12,150 nucleotides of DNA, from the NCBI GenBank assembly GCA_946623915.1, contig CAMORQ010000030.1, forward strand, positions 1 to 12,150, written 5' to 3'. The position numbers and the translations under genes are program-made. Positions 6,474 through 12,150 of the stretch are shown here, in pieces. The notes beneath the pieces were generated by a model, which worked only from the letters and a program-made list of their open reading frames with translations, ran no database searches and was not told the origin of the DNA. Position 1 is the first letter of the stretch, and each line of letters begins with the position of its first letter. The stretch is from an uncultured Coriobacteriaceae bacterium (GTDB taxonomy: Bacteria; Actinomycetota; Coriobacteriia; Coriobacteriales; Eggerthellaceae).

Positions 6474-7639
6474 TCGGCCAGAGCTTTCACGAGCGCATCT
6501 ATCTCTTCGGGGATGTTCGCCGGGCAGAAGCTCACCCGCAGCGTCGCGCTGGCCAGCTCTTCTGATACGCCGGCAGCTTGCATCGACAACGGGTGCTTTT
6601 CGCGCCATTCACCCTTCACGTTGTGGCGGTTGAAGGTGCACGCGCTTGCGTTCGAGACATAGATACCTCGATCGCTGAGTTGCCTGACCAAGGTGCGGTT
6701 GTCTCGCCCGGGAATGGCGAAGCTGACGATGTAGGGCGACCCGTCATCGCGCGAATGCACAACGGCATCCGGGAAGCGCGACCGCAACCCTTCGATAAGC
6801 TGGGTTTTCAGTTGAGCGACATGCGCTAACGCACGCTCCCTGTTTTCCATCGCCTGCCGAATGGCCACCGCGAATCCTGCCGCCAGGAAGACCGCTTCGG
6901 TGCCGGAGCGCAATCCGCGTTCCTGGCCTCCGCCAAACGCCGTGGTAAACATACGCGTGTCGCTGCGCACATAAAGCGCCCCGATTCCTTTGGGACCGCC
7001 AATCTTATGCGATGCCACCGACAGTAAGTCAACGCCCATGTCGCGCGGCCTCACATCCAACTTGCCGAACGCCTGCGTCGCGTCGGTATGCACGAGTGCA
7101 GGCGTCTGTCCGTCCACCTGGCGACCGTTCCCCTTCGTGCATTCGGCAATTTCTGCAATCGGAAAGACGTAGCCCATCTCGTTTTGAACCTGCATGACGC
7201 TGACTAACTGCGTCGGGTGTTCAAGAGCCCGCTCGAGCGCATCCATGTCGAATGCACCGCCAACAGCGGGAATGTGCTTGGTTTCCCACCCCGCGCGTCG
7301 TAATCCGCGCACCGTCCGAGTGACCGATGGATGTTCCAACTCGGAGGTGACTATTGCGCCCGCATCTACCCCGCGTGCTTCAGCTGCACCCCGAATGGCC
7401 AGGTTGTTCGCCTCGGTAGCTCCACTCGTGAAGAACACTTCGGCAGGTTCTACGCCCAAAGCATCCGCCAGTACGGCCCGACTTTCCCCGAGCAACCGTT
7501 TAGCCGCCCGACCGCGCGCATGGATGCTCGAAGCGTTGCCGTACTCTTCGGCAAGCGCACGTGTCGTCGCCTCAATGGCAGCTGCACACGGCTTGGTCGT
7601 TGCCGCATTGTCCAGATATATTTCGCATTCTGAAGCCAT
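6455..7639 (-). CDS. cysteine desulfurase, NifS/IscS family
   Basis: A PLP-dependent fold-type I enzyme that takes sulfur (or selenium) from cysteine (or selenocysteine) for Fe-S cluster, thio-cofactor or selenophosphate synthesis. From the ATG at 7639 it has 394 residues, a normal length. Landmarks are YLDNAATT (8-15), TSGATEANN (71-79), the PLP-stacking His103 in ELEHPS, HTDATQA (184-190), the PLP lysine Lys212 in SHKIGGPKG, GGGQERGLRSGT (236-247) and catalytic Cys334 in SNASACT. The frame is open to an ATG at 7711, but that extension is not family-like. A TATAAT box ends 7 nt before the ATG at 7639, and no ribosome binding site is seen, which points to a leaderless message. It lies directly upstream of rnf on the same strand and is divergent from the tetR gene. 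Whether it serves Rnf clusters, selenium metabolism or both is inference. Confidence 0.93.
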   Translation of the reverse strand: MASECEIYLDNAATTKPCAAAIEATTRALAEEYGNASSIHARGRAAKRLLGESRAVLADALGVEPAEVFFTSGATEANNLAIRGAAEARGVDAGAIVTSELEHPSVTRTVRGLRRAGWETKHIPAVGGAFDMDALERALEHPTQLVSVMQVQNEMGYVFPIAEIAECTKGNGRQVDGQTPALVHTDATQAFGKLDVRPRDMGVDLLSVASHKIGGPKGIGALYVRSDTRMFTTAFGGGQERGLRSGTEAVFLAAGFAVAIRQAMENRERALAHVAQLKTQLIEGLRSRFPDAVVHSRDDGSPYIVSFAIPGRDNRTLVRQLSDRGIYVSNASACTFNRHNVKGEWREKHPLSMQAAGVSEELASATLRVSFCPANIPEEIDALVKALADIVTCS

Positions 7640-7646
7640 AGATATC

Positions 7647-7652
7647 ATTATA
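7647..7652 (-). promoter_or_regulatory. -10 box giving a probable leaderless cysteine desulfurase transcript
   Basis: A perfect TATAAT on the minus strand is followed after 7 nt by the ATG at 7639. Transcription would then begin at or next to the start codon. No Shine-Dalgarno is present and the -35 region is poor. Confidence 0.5.
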
Positions 7653-7851
7653 TTGACCGCGTGACGCACCACGGCGGGTTTTCGGCTATTGGCGGGGAGC
7701 ACATGGCGCATCGGACGCTCTTGGCGCTACGGCGCCACAACGCAAACCACCCATCGACAATCTTGCTGAACCGCCGCAAGCGGTACGAAAACTCTTCGGT
7801 GAAGTTAATATCGGTAAACCACAATATATGTATTATTGCGATACCATTAAT

Positions 7852-7891
7852 GCAAATTATGGCGCACAGCCATTTGCTATATAATAGCTAT
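7852..7891. promoter_or_regulatory. candidate operator and promoter of the tetR-family gene
   Basis: The AT-rich divergent region contains the inverted repeat GCAAAT(tat)GGC and GCCATTTGC (7852-7877, 5-nt centre). A perfect TATAAT at 7880-7885 is overlapped by the palindrome GCTAT/ATAGC (7876-7888), and ATAGCTAT lies at 7884-7891. Palindromes straddling a -10 box just upstream of a TetR-family gene are the usual arrangement for autorepression. The rest of the 7640-7851 region has a small TGGCGC/GCGCCA hairpin (7722-7737) and otherwise nothing I can assign. Confidence 0.45.
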
Positions 7892-7933
7892 AGGAACATT
7901 TAATACAACCATTTAGAAAGAGAGTTTTCAGCC

Positions 7934-8596
7934 ATGGGACGGGCTAAATACTCGCAGGAAAAACGCGACGAAATAGTTTCTTCTTTCGTCGCTGCAACAA
8001 TCGACATCATGAAGAACGAAGGCGTCGACGACGTGTCTATTCGACGCGTATCTTCTCGTGCAGGCTATAGCAGCGCTACGCTGTATCTGTATTTCGAAGA
8101 CCTGAACGAACTTGTTTCGCTTGCATCGGTTTTCTACCTTCGCAACTACGTAAAGGAAATCGCCGAAACCGGAGGCAACGCCAATCGCTCGCTCGAGGAA
8201 ACATACCGTTACACATGGGACGTTTTCACGCGACATGCGCTGAACAAGCCCGAGATTTATCTGAACCTCTTCTATGGACCCAACAGCGATTCTCTCGACG
8301 AAATGGTTCGCGAGTATTACAAGCTCTTCCCCGCCGAGCTCGAAAGCATTCAAGCGCCTCTTCTGGGCATGCTCGAATCAGGCAGCCTGCTTCAGCGTAA
8401 CATCGCCGTCCTGCGCCCCTACGGTGAAGAACTAGGCTTGTCTGGACAGGAAATCGAACTAGCGAACGAAATCACTGTCGCATATTTCCGTTCACTTCTC
8501 GAACGCGCCCGTTTCATGGACCTCAACGACGCAAAGAAACGCGAGTTAACGGACGAATTCATTGAGGGCGCTTTCTTCATCCTGCGCACCAAGTAG
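7934..8596 (+). CDS. TetR/AcrR-family transcriptional regulator
   Basis: A 220-residue protein, typical for the family. Residues 1-60 form the DNA-binding domain: a basic N terminus, a helix at 10-28, then the helix-turn-helix with recognition region IRRVSSRAGYSSATLYLYFE (about 36-55), ending in the LYLYFEDLNELV signature. The C-terminal part (about 65-220) is helical and variable, with no recognisable ligand signature, so the effector is unknown. The start at 7934 is preceded by the purine stretch GAAAGAGAG at about 9 nt spacing. It is the only plus-strand gene in the window and is divergent from the cysteine desulfurase and rnf genes, so these are its most likely neighbours to control, besides itself. 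Its coding sequence seems somewhat less GC-rich than the flanking genes. A strong hairpin follows. Confidence 0.9.
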   Translation: MGRAKYSQEKRDEIVSSFVAATIDIMKNEGVDDVSIRRVSSRAGYSSATLYLYFEDLNELVSLASVFYLRNYVKEIAETGGNANRSLEETYRYTWDVFTRHALNKPEIYLNLFYGPNSDSLDEMVREYYKLFPAELESIQAPLLGMLESGSLLQRNIAVLRPYGEELGLSGQEIELANEITVAYFRSLLERARFMDLNDAKKRELTDEFIEGAFFILRTK

Positions 8597-8626
8597 CCGA
8601 ATACCCAAACACCAGCACAAGCACAC

Positions 8627-8662
8627 GTGGGCCGCCCTGCCAAACAGGACGGCCCACAACTT
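8627..8662 (+). terminator. hairpin terminator after the tetR-family gene
   Basis: GTGGGCCGCCCTG (8627-8639) pairs with CAGGACGGCCCAC (8645-8657) with one mismatch across a 5-nt loop. It begins 30 nt after the stop. Only a short TTT follows, so termination efficiency is uncertain, but the stem is very stable. Confidence 0.65.
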
Positions 8663-8663
8663 T

Positions 8664-8780
8664 GAGTGGCTTCGACGCAAGAAGCCGCAGGTGGTCGAAG
8701 AGCCAGCGAGGAGGACCCGGGTGCCCCAGGTTCCCGCGCCTTCGGCGCGACGCGTACTTTGGTGCTCGAGCGACGAAACA
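8664..8780. repeat. 117-bp direct repeat, copy A
   Basis: Matches copy B (8878-8994) at 109 of 117 positions with no gaps. It begins with a small hairpin (GGCTTC/GAAGCC, 8668-8686), passes through GGAGGACCCGGG (8710-8721) and contains a CGCGCC/GGCGCG stem near 8736-8750. Open frames cross it in several registers, but none resembles a protein. It does not look like an insertion sequence. It is probably a dispersed non-coding repeat. Confidence 0.85.
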
Positions 8781-8781
8781 G

Positions 8782-8805
8782 TGAGCAAGCCCTCTGGCTT
8801 GCTCA
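8782..8805. repeat. perfect 10-bp hairpin between the direct repeats
   Basis: TGAGCAAGCC (8782-8791) and GGCTTGCTCA (8796-8805) pair completely around a 4-nt loop. The spacer between copies A and B is thus itself structured. A second perfect stem, GCCCAGC/GCTGGGC with a 3-nt loop, lies at 8833-8849. Confidence 0.7.
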
Positions 8806-8877
8806 GCGCACTCTACGCAACCGAGAGGGAGCGCCCAGCTCCGCTGGGCATGGGGTGCCTCCGCAGCCCGCAGCGTC

Positions 8878-8994
8878 GAGTGGTTCCGGCACAAGGAGCC
8901 GCAGGTGGTCGAAGAGTCAGCGAGGAGGACCCGGGTGCCCCAGGTTCCCGCGCCTTCGGCGCGACGCGTACTTTGGTACGCGAGCGACGAAACA
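8878..8994. repeat. 117-bp direct repeat, copy B
   Basis: Copy B differs from A at eight positions. The opening stem has become GGTTCC/GGAGCC: one T-A pair is replaced by C-G (compensatory) and one C-G by T-G (wobble), so the stem survives. A second stem near the end, CGCGTAC/GTACGCG (8963-8980), is perfect here and imperfect in A. A 12-bp segment at 8924-8935 recurs inverted at 9012-9023. Confidence 0.85.
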
Positions 8995-9011
8995 AGCGGG
9001 AAGATGGAGTG

Positions 9012-9063
9012 CCCGGGTCCTCCGCAGAGTCGAGTAGTTCCGGCGTTCGTAGAACGCCGGAAC
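9012..9063. repeat. truncated third repeat unit with a perfect 12-bp hairpin beside grdD
   Basis: 9029-9044 repeats 15 of 16 bases of the entry to copy B (8875-8890). It then runs into a perfect stem of GTTCCGGCGTTC (9037-9048) and GAACGCCGGAAC (9052-9063) with a 3-nt loop, 3 nt after the grdD stop. On the minus strand it could end the grdCD transcript, although no T run follows. Confidence 0.65.
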
Positions 9064-9066
9064 AAC

Positions 9067-10221
9067 CTAGCCGATAAAGCCTGCCTCTTTGAGCAGCTCT
9101 TCGGCCTTGTCTTTGTTGGCGTCGCTCATCATAACGAGCGGACCGGTGCAGCCCATGCCAGACTCGGCGTAGATGCCAGCCTTCCACAGCACTTGCACAG
9201 CGTCTTCCAGGTCCATGACTTCGATGCCGGGAATCGAGGAGGTGCAGGGCTCCTTCGGCGGAGCAGCAACGGCCTCTTCAGCTTCGGCAGCAGGCTTTGA
9301 CGATGCCTTGCGCTTTTCGATTACCTTGGCAAGGCCGGCCTTTTCGGCAGCGGCGAATTCGGCAGCAGCAATCTTGAACACACCGCCCTTGACCAGTTCG
9401 CCCGCGAACTTCAGGGCGTTAGTGATCAGCGGAGCGCCGGACGCACGGGAGATGATGAGCACGAGTTTGTCGTAGCCCTTGCCGATACCCGGGCCATAGC
9501 CGTAGCCCGTGGCTTCGAACGAGCCGCCCGTCTGGAATGCGGAGAGCATCTTGATGAGCACGTTACCCGTAAGCGAGTCCGTAACCAGGATGTCGGGCGT
9601 GCCGCGCAGGACGTCGTTACCACGCAGGACGCAGCCGCCGTCGGCACGGGAGGATTCGGCAAAGGTAATCGGATAACCAGCCTCAGCCAACTCCTTCAGC
9701 GCCATTTCGCATTGACGGGCGCCATCGACGTTGAGGATACCCACCGTCGGGTTTTCGATGCCGCACGCCTTCGCGGTGATGATGCCGCTGATGGCGTTCA
9801 GAATCATGCCCTCGATACGATCGGAGGAAGACGTGCCTGTGGTGTTCGCCACAAACATTTCCTTGCCGAGCGCAGGGGTGATCACACGGCCAACGGTGGA
9901 CACGCCGATGGGGAACGGGTAATGCATGGTCACTGCGCCGTCGATTTCCTTAGCGCTCAGCAGTTCGTCCATCTTGGCGTGGCCCTCTTCGTCGTCGGCC
10001 ACTTTGATCGTGGTTACCGCCGGATCTTCGAACGTGCCGATGTACTGCACGTCAATGCCAGCGGCGGCAGCAGCGCGGGCAGCGGCCATGGAGTTTTCTT
10101 CACCGTGCTCGCTTCCCATGCCGGTAAGAGCGATCTTCGGGCGTGCGCCGAACTGACCGGTTTCGATCCCGTCGGCCATCTCCATGAAGATGCTCGCAAC
10201 TTTCTTTTCCAAAGAGCTCAT
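9067..10221 (-). CDS. grdD: glycine/sarcosine/betaine reductase component C subunit beta
   Basis: A 384-residue PlsX-related protein that with GrdC forms protein C of the Grd complex. Protein C accepts the carboxymethyl group from the selenoprotein GrdA and releases acetyl phosphate, which yields ATP via acetate kinase. Family features include the ETGQFG-type segment at 20-25, GSEHGEEN (36-43) and SGAPLITNALKFAGELVKGG (261-280). A charged Ala/Pro/Glu-rich linker (about 305-327) joins a C-terminal domain with GMGCTGP. Its cysteine is residue 358, one position from Cys359 of clostridial GrdD, reported as the active thiol. The start follows the grdC stop by 11 nt, with a G-rich but weak ribosome binding site. 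A strong hairpin lies 3 nt after the stop. Confidence 0.96.
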   Translation of the reverse strand: MSSLEKKVASIFMEMADGIETGQFGARPKIALTGMGSEHGEENSMAAARAAAAAGIDVQYIGTFEDPAVTTIKVADDEEGHAKMDELLSAKEIDGAVTMHYPFPIGVSTVGRVITPALGKEMFVANTTGTSSSDRIEGMILNAISGIITAKACGIENPTVGILNVDGARQCEMALKELAEAGYPITFAESSRADGGCVLRGNDVLRGTPDILVTDSLTGNVLIKMLSAFQTGGSFEATGYGYGPGIGKGYDKLVLIISRASGAPLITNALKFAGELVKGGVFKIAAAEFAAAEKAGLAKVIEKRKASSKPAAEAEEAVAAPPKEPCTSSIPGIEVMDLEDAVQVLWKAGIYAESGMGCTGPLVMMSDANKDKAEELLKEAGFIG

Positions 10222-10232
10222 AGATTGGCCCC

Positions 10233-11777
10233 CTATTCTGCAGCGTCGAGCATGCTCTGAGCGAACTCGCGCATGGCCTTTGCCACCATGCCACGAACTT
10301 CGTCTTCGTTTGCGCCGCCGGCGGCAGCTTCCGTTTCACCGCTGTTCTTCTGAATCATGAAGGACACACCATCGAAGAGGTTGGTCAGGCGGCCCAGGAA
10401 CAGCGAACCCTTGCCGATGATCATGGCGCGGTTGATGTTGCCGGCCATCAGTTCATCGCGCAGGAAGCCAATGGAGGGCACGCCGGAGGGAATGTGACCC
10501 TGCGTGGGGGCGAAGCCCATGATGCCGTGTTCCGCAGCAAAGGTGGCGATGTCCGCCTTTTCGAGGTCGCCGTTCTTCACGGCCAACGCAGCGATCATCT
10601 TGTAATTGGACGCAGGTACGTCACCAGCACCAGCAGGCTTGGTGATGTCGGGGTTCTGCATTTCGGGGGAGTAGAGGTCCACGTCGGTGAACTTCAGACC
10701 CGCGGAAGCGACAGGATCGCCCACAAGCGCCTGCATGACGGCCTGCGGTGCAGAACCAGAGCCAACCTTGTGGCGTCCCAGATGGTCCAGGTCGATTTCG
10801 GGATTCACGCCGTCGTTCTGAGTGAGCACGACCGCGAAACCGCCGAGCATGTCTTCGAGGATAGGCATGCCTTTTTCTACATGGCTCTTGCCGTTCATGC
10901 CCAGCTTGGCGGTGCACCCGCCAGCAGTGACCACGACGGTCTTGAAAGCGCCCGACTGCACGAGGGCAGCAGCTTCGATGAGCGCATGCGACGGGCCAGC
11001 GCAGAACCCGCGGGAGTCAGAACCGGTCGCGTTCACCAGGCCAGCGATTTCAGCAGCAGCCTTGGCGAAGTTACCGCCACCACGCTGGTTCACATCGCCA
11101 CAAGCCTCTTCGCAGCAGTCGATGACGTACTCAACATCTTCTTTGGAGATGCCGGCGGAGTCAACAACCGTCAGAAGGGCCAGAACCGAGCTGGCCTTGG
11201 AAACCAGGTTTTCCAGCATAACGTGAGCGTTCAGGTTCACGTCGATTTCATGAGCACGCTTAACGCAACCGACCAGGTTGCCATCGTATACGAGCGGCTC
11301 GGCATGCTCGTTATCGATGGCGTTCTTGATGTCGTCGAGTTCGACGCCTTCCTTCACCTTTTCGACCAGGTCTTCACCGATAACCTTGTTAGCAGCGAAA
11401 GCGTCCTTGGCACCGGCAACGAAGCCCTTCTCCAGGTCCACCAGGTCGAACACGTCGCACACCTGCATCAGCAGGTAGAACTCGTCTTCGGGCATGATCT
11501 GACCAAATTTGCCGTAACGGTCGGCAACGTCGCAATCCTTGTCGTACCAGGGCTCTTCGACGGCCTTCAGCTCGAGGGGAGTCTTGTTGCCAATGTAGAC
11601 CTGGTTGGGCCAGTAGGAAACAACCTTATCCCAGCTGCGCAGGTGATTAGGCAGAGCCTTCAGATATTCACTTTCGGGATTGACGACTTTCTCGGTGGTC
11701 TGAGTGGAGCCGTTCTCCATGACCATGTCCGGGGTGTGGACCAGCACGTAGCCGGTGCCTTTGATAACGCTCTTCAT
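10233..11777 (-). CDS. grdC: glycine/sarcosine/betaine reductase component C subunit alpha
   Basis: A 514-residue protein related to FabH-type condensing enzymes, full length for GrdC. The family N terminus is clear (GYVLVHTPDMV at 9-19, then TQTTEK at 25-30). The thiolase-like core includes RGFCAGPSHALIEAA (256-270, Cys259), VVTAGGCTAKLGMNGKSH (282-299), TQGHIPSGVPSIGF (425-438) and IIGKGSLFLGRLTNLFDG (453-470). A short Glu/Ala-rich C-terminal segment follows. Together with GrdD it makes acetyl phosphate from the thiol-bound intermediate of glycine, sarcosine or betaine reduction. GGAGG five nucleotides before the ATG at 11777 fixes the start. Here grdC is separated from the preceding gene by 171 nt with a terminator-like hairpin, and the usual grdE, grdA and grdB are not visible. 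Confidence 0.97.
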   Translation of the reverse strand: MKSVIKGTGYVLVHTPDMVMENGSTQTTEKVVNPESEYLKALPNHLRSWDKVVSYWPNQVYIGNKTPLELKAVEEPWYDKDCDVADRYGKFGQIMPEDEFYLLMQVCDVFDLVDLEKGFVAGAKDAFAANKVIGEDLVEKVKEGVELDDIKNAIDNEHAEPLVYDGNLVGCVKRAHEIDVNLNAHVMLENLVSKASSVLALLTVVDSAGISKEDVEYVIDCCEEACGDVNQRGGGNFAKAAAEIAGLVNATGSDSRGFCAGPSHALIEAAALVQSGAFKTVVVTAGGCTAKLGMNGKSHVEKGMPILEDMLGGFAVVLTQNDGVNPEIDLDHLGRHKVGSGSAPQAVMQALVGDPVASAGLKFTDVDLYSPEMQNPDITKPAGAGDVPASNYKMIAALAVKNGDLEKADIATFAAEHGIMGFAPTQGHIPSGVPSIGFLRDELMAGNINRAMIIGKGSLFLGRLTNLFDGVSFMIQKNSGETEAAAGGANEDEVRGMVAKAMREFAQSMLDAAE

Positions 11778-11795
11778 GTGCGCCTCCGAATTCTT

Positions 11796-11810
11796 CTTGC
11801 GAACCGCAAG
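11796..11810 (-). other. small hairpin in the grdC leader
   Basis: CTTGCG and CGCAAG pair around a 3-nt loop, about 10 nt upstream of the grdC ribosome binding site. It may shape the leader; no known riboswitch is recognised. A TTGACA (11887-11892, minus) lies further up but has no acceptable -10 at 16-18 nt spacing, so the grdC promoter is unresolved. Confidence 0.3.
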
Positions 11811-11890
11811 GCAAACTTCGAGGCGTGCAGGAACAACGTTGTCATTCTGGCATCCTGCGCTCGATGCCTTCGGTCCATTGGTTTTTTGTC

Positions 11891-11922
11891 AAAATTCGGG
11901 GCGGCAGCGAACCACCGCCCCG
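11891..11922 (-). terminator. terminator-like hairpin after the right-edge gene
   Basis: On the minus strand CGGGGCGG (11915-11922) pairs with CCGCCCCG (11897-11904) across a 10-nt loop. The sequence AATTTT follows (11891-11896). It begins 26 nt after the stop of the upstream gene and 120 nt before grdC, so it could separate the two transcription units. Confidence 0.5.
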
Positions 11923-11948
11923 TACAGAACTACTTATCCGCGAATGAC

Positions 11949-12150
11949 TTATTCCGGAAGGAATTTGCAGAATTCTTCGCGAATACCGGTCATCTCGTCG
12001 ATGATGTCATCGACGTCGAGAACCATTTCCATCATGCTAACCTGATCGTCGTAGACGCCTTCGTCGACCTCTGCCTTGATCTCGGGTTCGCAGATGTGGT
12101 AGCAAGCGAGTCCCAACTGGACTCCCGTCAATGGACCAGCGAACGTGGGG
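11949..12150 (-). CDS. C-terminal end of an unidentified protein upstream of grdC
   Basis: The frame is open from the right edge to a TAA stop at 11949-11951, giving 66 visible residues. A TTG at 12131 could start a short product, but the frame continues upstream without a stop and the sequence reads like a protein tail. It is acidic, with the segment GVQLGLACYHICEPEI, two close cysteines, and DVDDIIDEM before a terminal FCKFLPE. Codon use matches the neighbouring grd genes. Position just before grdC would suggest GrdB or another Grd subunit, but the tail does not match the GrdB or GrdE ends I remember. I therefore assign no function. A paralogous or alternative Grd-associated subunit is possible. 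Confidence 0.6.
   Translation of the reverse strand, partial: PTFAGPLTGVQLGLACYHICEPEIKAEVDEGVYDDQVSMMEMVLDVDDIIDEMTGIREEFCKFLPE

Noticed and set aside
8664..9063. CRISPR array or insertion sequence
   Set aside because: Only two full copies 214 bp apart with a 97-bp spacer, units far longer than CRISPR repeats, no cas gene, no transposase and no flanking target duplication seen.
8562..9187. Several overlapping open frames through the repeat cluster
   Set aside because: They exist on both strands because the repeats lack stops, they repeat the same peptide twice, and they have no start signals or known domains.
9067..11777. Selenocysteine codons in the grd genes of this window
   Set aside because: grdC and grdD read through completely without in-frame TGA, as expected; the selenoprotein subunits are GrdA and GrdB, which are not seen here.
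11796..11922. Promoter TTGACA plus -10 upstream of grdC
   Set aside because: The -35 match is perfect but no acceptable -10 exists at 16-18 nt; the hexamer also overlaps the T stretch after the terminator-like hairpin, which may explain it.
1..12150. tRNA, rRNA or known riboswitch genes
   Set aside because: No cloverleaf, rRNA segment or known riboswitch core was recognised by eye on either strand; a tRNAscan-SE and Infernal run would be decisive.

Overview
The window reads as chromosomal DNA from a strictly anaerobic, moderately GC-rich bacterium. It carries a complete Rnf ion-translocating complex, two subunits of the glycine reductase (Grd) acetyl-phosphate-forming component, and a double-cubane/2-hydroxyacyl-CoA-dehydratase family protein. 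This mix, the GC-rich codon use and one apparently leaderless gene fit an amino-acid-using anaerobic actinobacterium of the Coriobacteriia (Eggerthellaceae type). That assignment is inference; a high-GC clostridial relative is not excluded.

Layout, left to right. 1-698 (minus): N-terminal 232 codons of a 2-hydroxyacyl-CoA dehydratase D/double-cubane cluster protein, cut by the left edge, behind a long leader (699-1026) with a possible promoter. 1085-6245 (minus): the six-gene operon rnfCDGEAB, packed with 1-9 nt gaps or short overlaps, with a possible terminator at 1027-1076. 6246-6454: rnfC upstream region with a -10 candidate, a pair of 12-bp direct repeats and a long palindrome that overlaps the end of the next gene. 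6455-7639 (minus): NifS/IscS-type cysteine desulfurase, probably translated from a leaderless message. 7640-7933: divergent control region with a palindromic candidate operator. 7934-8596 (plus): TetR-family regulator, followed by a strong hairpin terminator. 8664-9063: two 117-bp direct repeats about 93% identical, a truncated third unit and several perfect hairpins. 9067-11777 (minus): grdC then grdD. 11778-11948: intergenic DNA with a terminator-like hairpin. 11949-12150 (minus): C-terminal end of a gene I could not identify.

How the genes may work together. Rnf couples electron flow between reduced ferredoxin and NAD+ to ion transport across the membrane. GrdC and GrdD form protein C of glycine/sarcosine/betaine reductase, which releases the acetyl group as acetyl phosphate, a direct ATP source. 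The cysteine desulfurase can supply sulfur for the many Fe-S clusters of Rnf and the dehydratase-like protein, and possibly selenium for Grd selenoproteins encoded elsewhere. Together this suggests amino-acid fermentation with substrate-level and ion-gradient energy conservation. The selenoprotein Grd subunits (GrdA, GrdB), GrdE and the ATP-dependent activator expected for the dehydratase-like protein are not in the window.

The least explained elements are the structured repeat cluster at 8664-9063, the palindrome and repeats between the cysteine desulfurase and rnfC, and the unidentified gene at the right edge.
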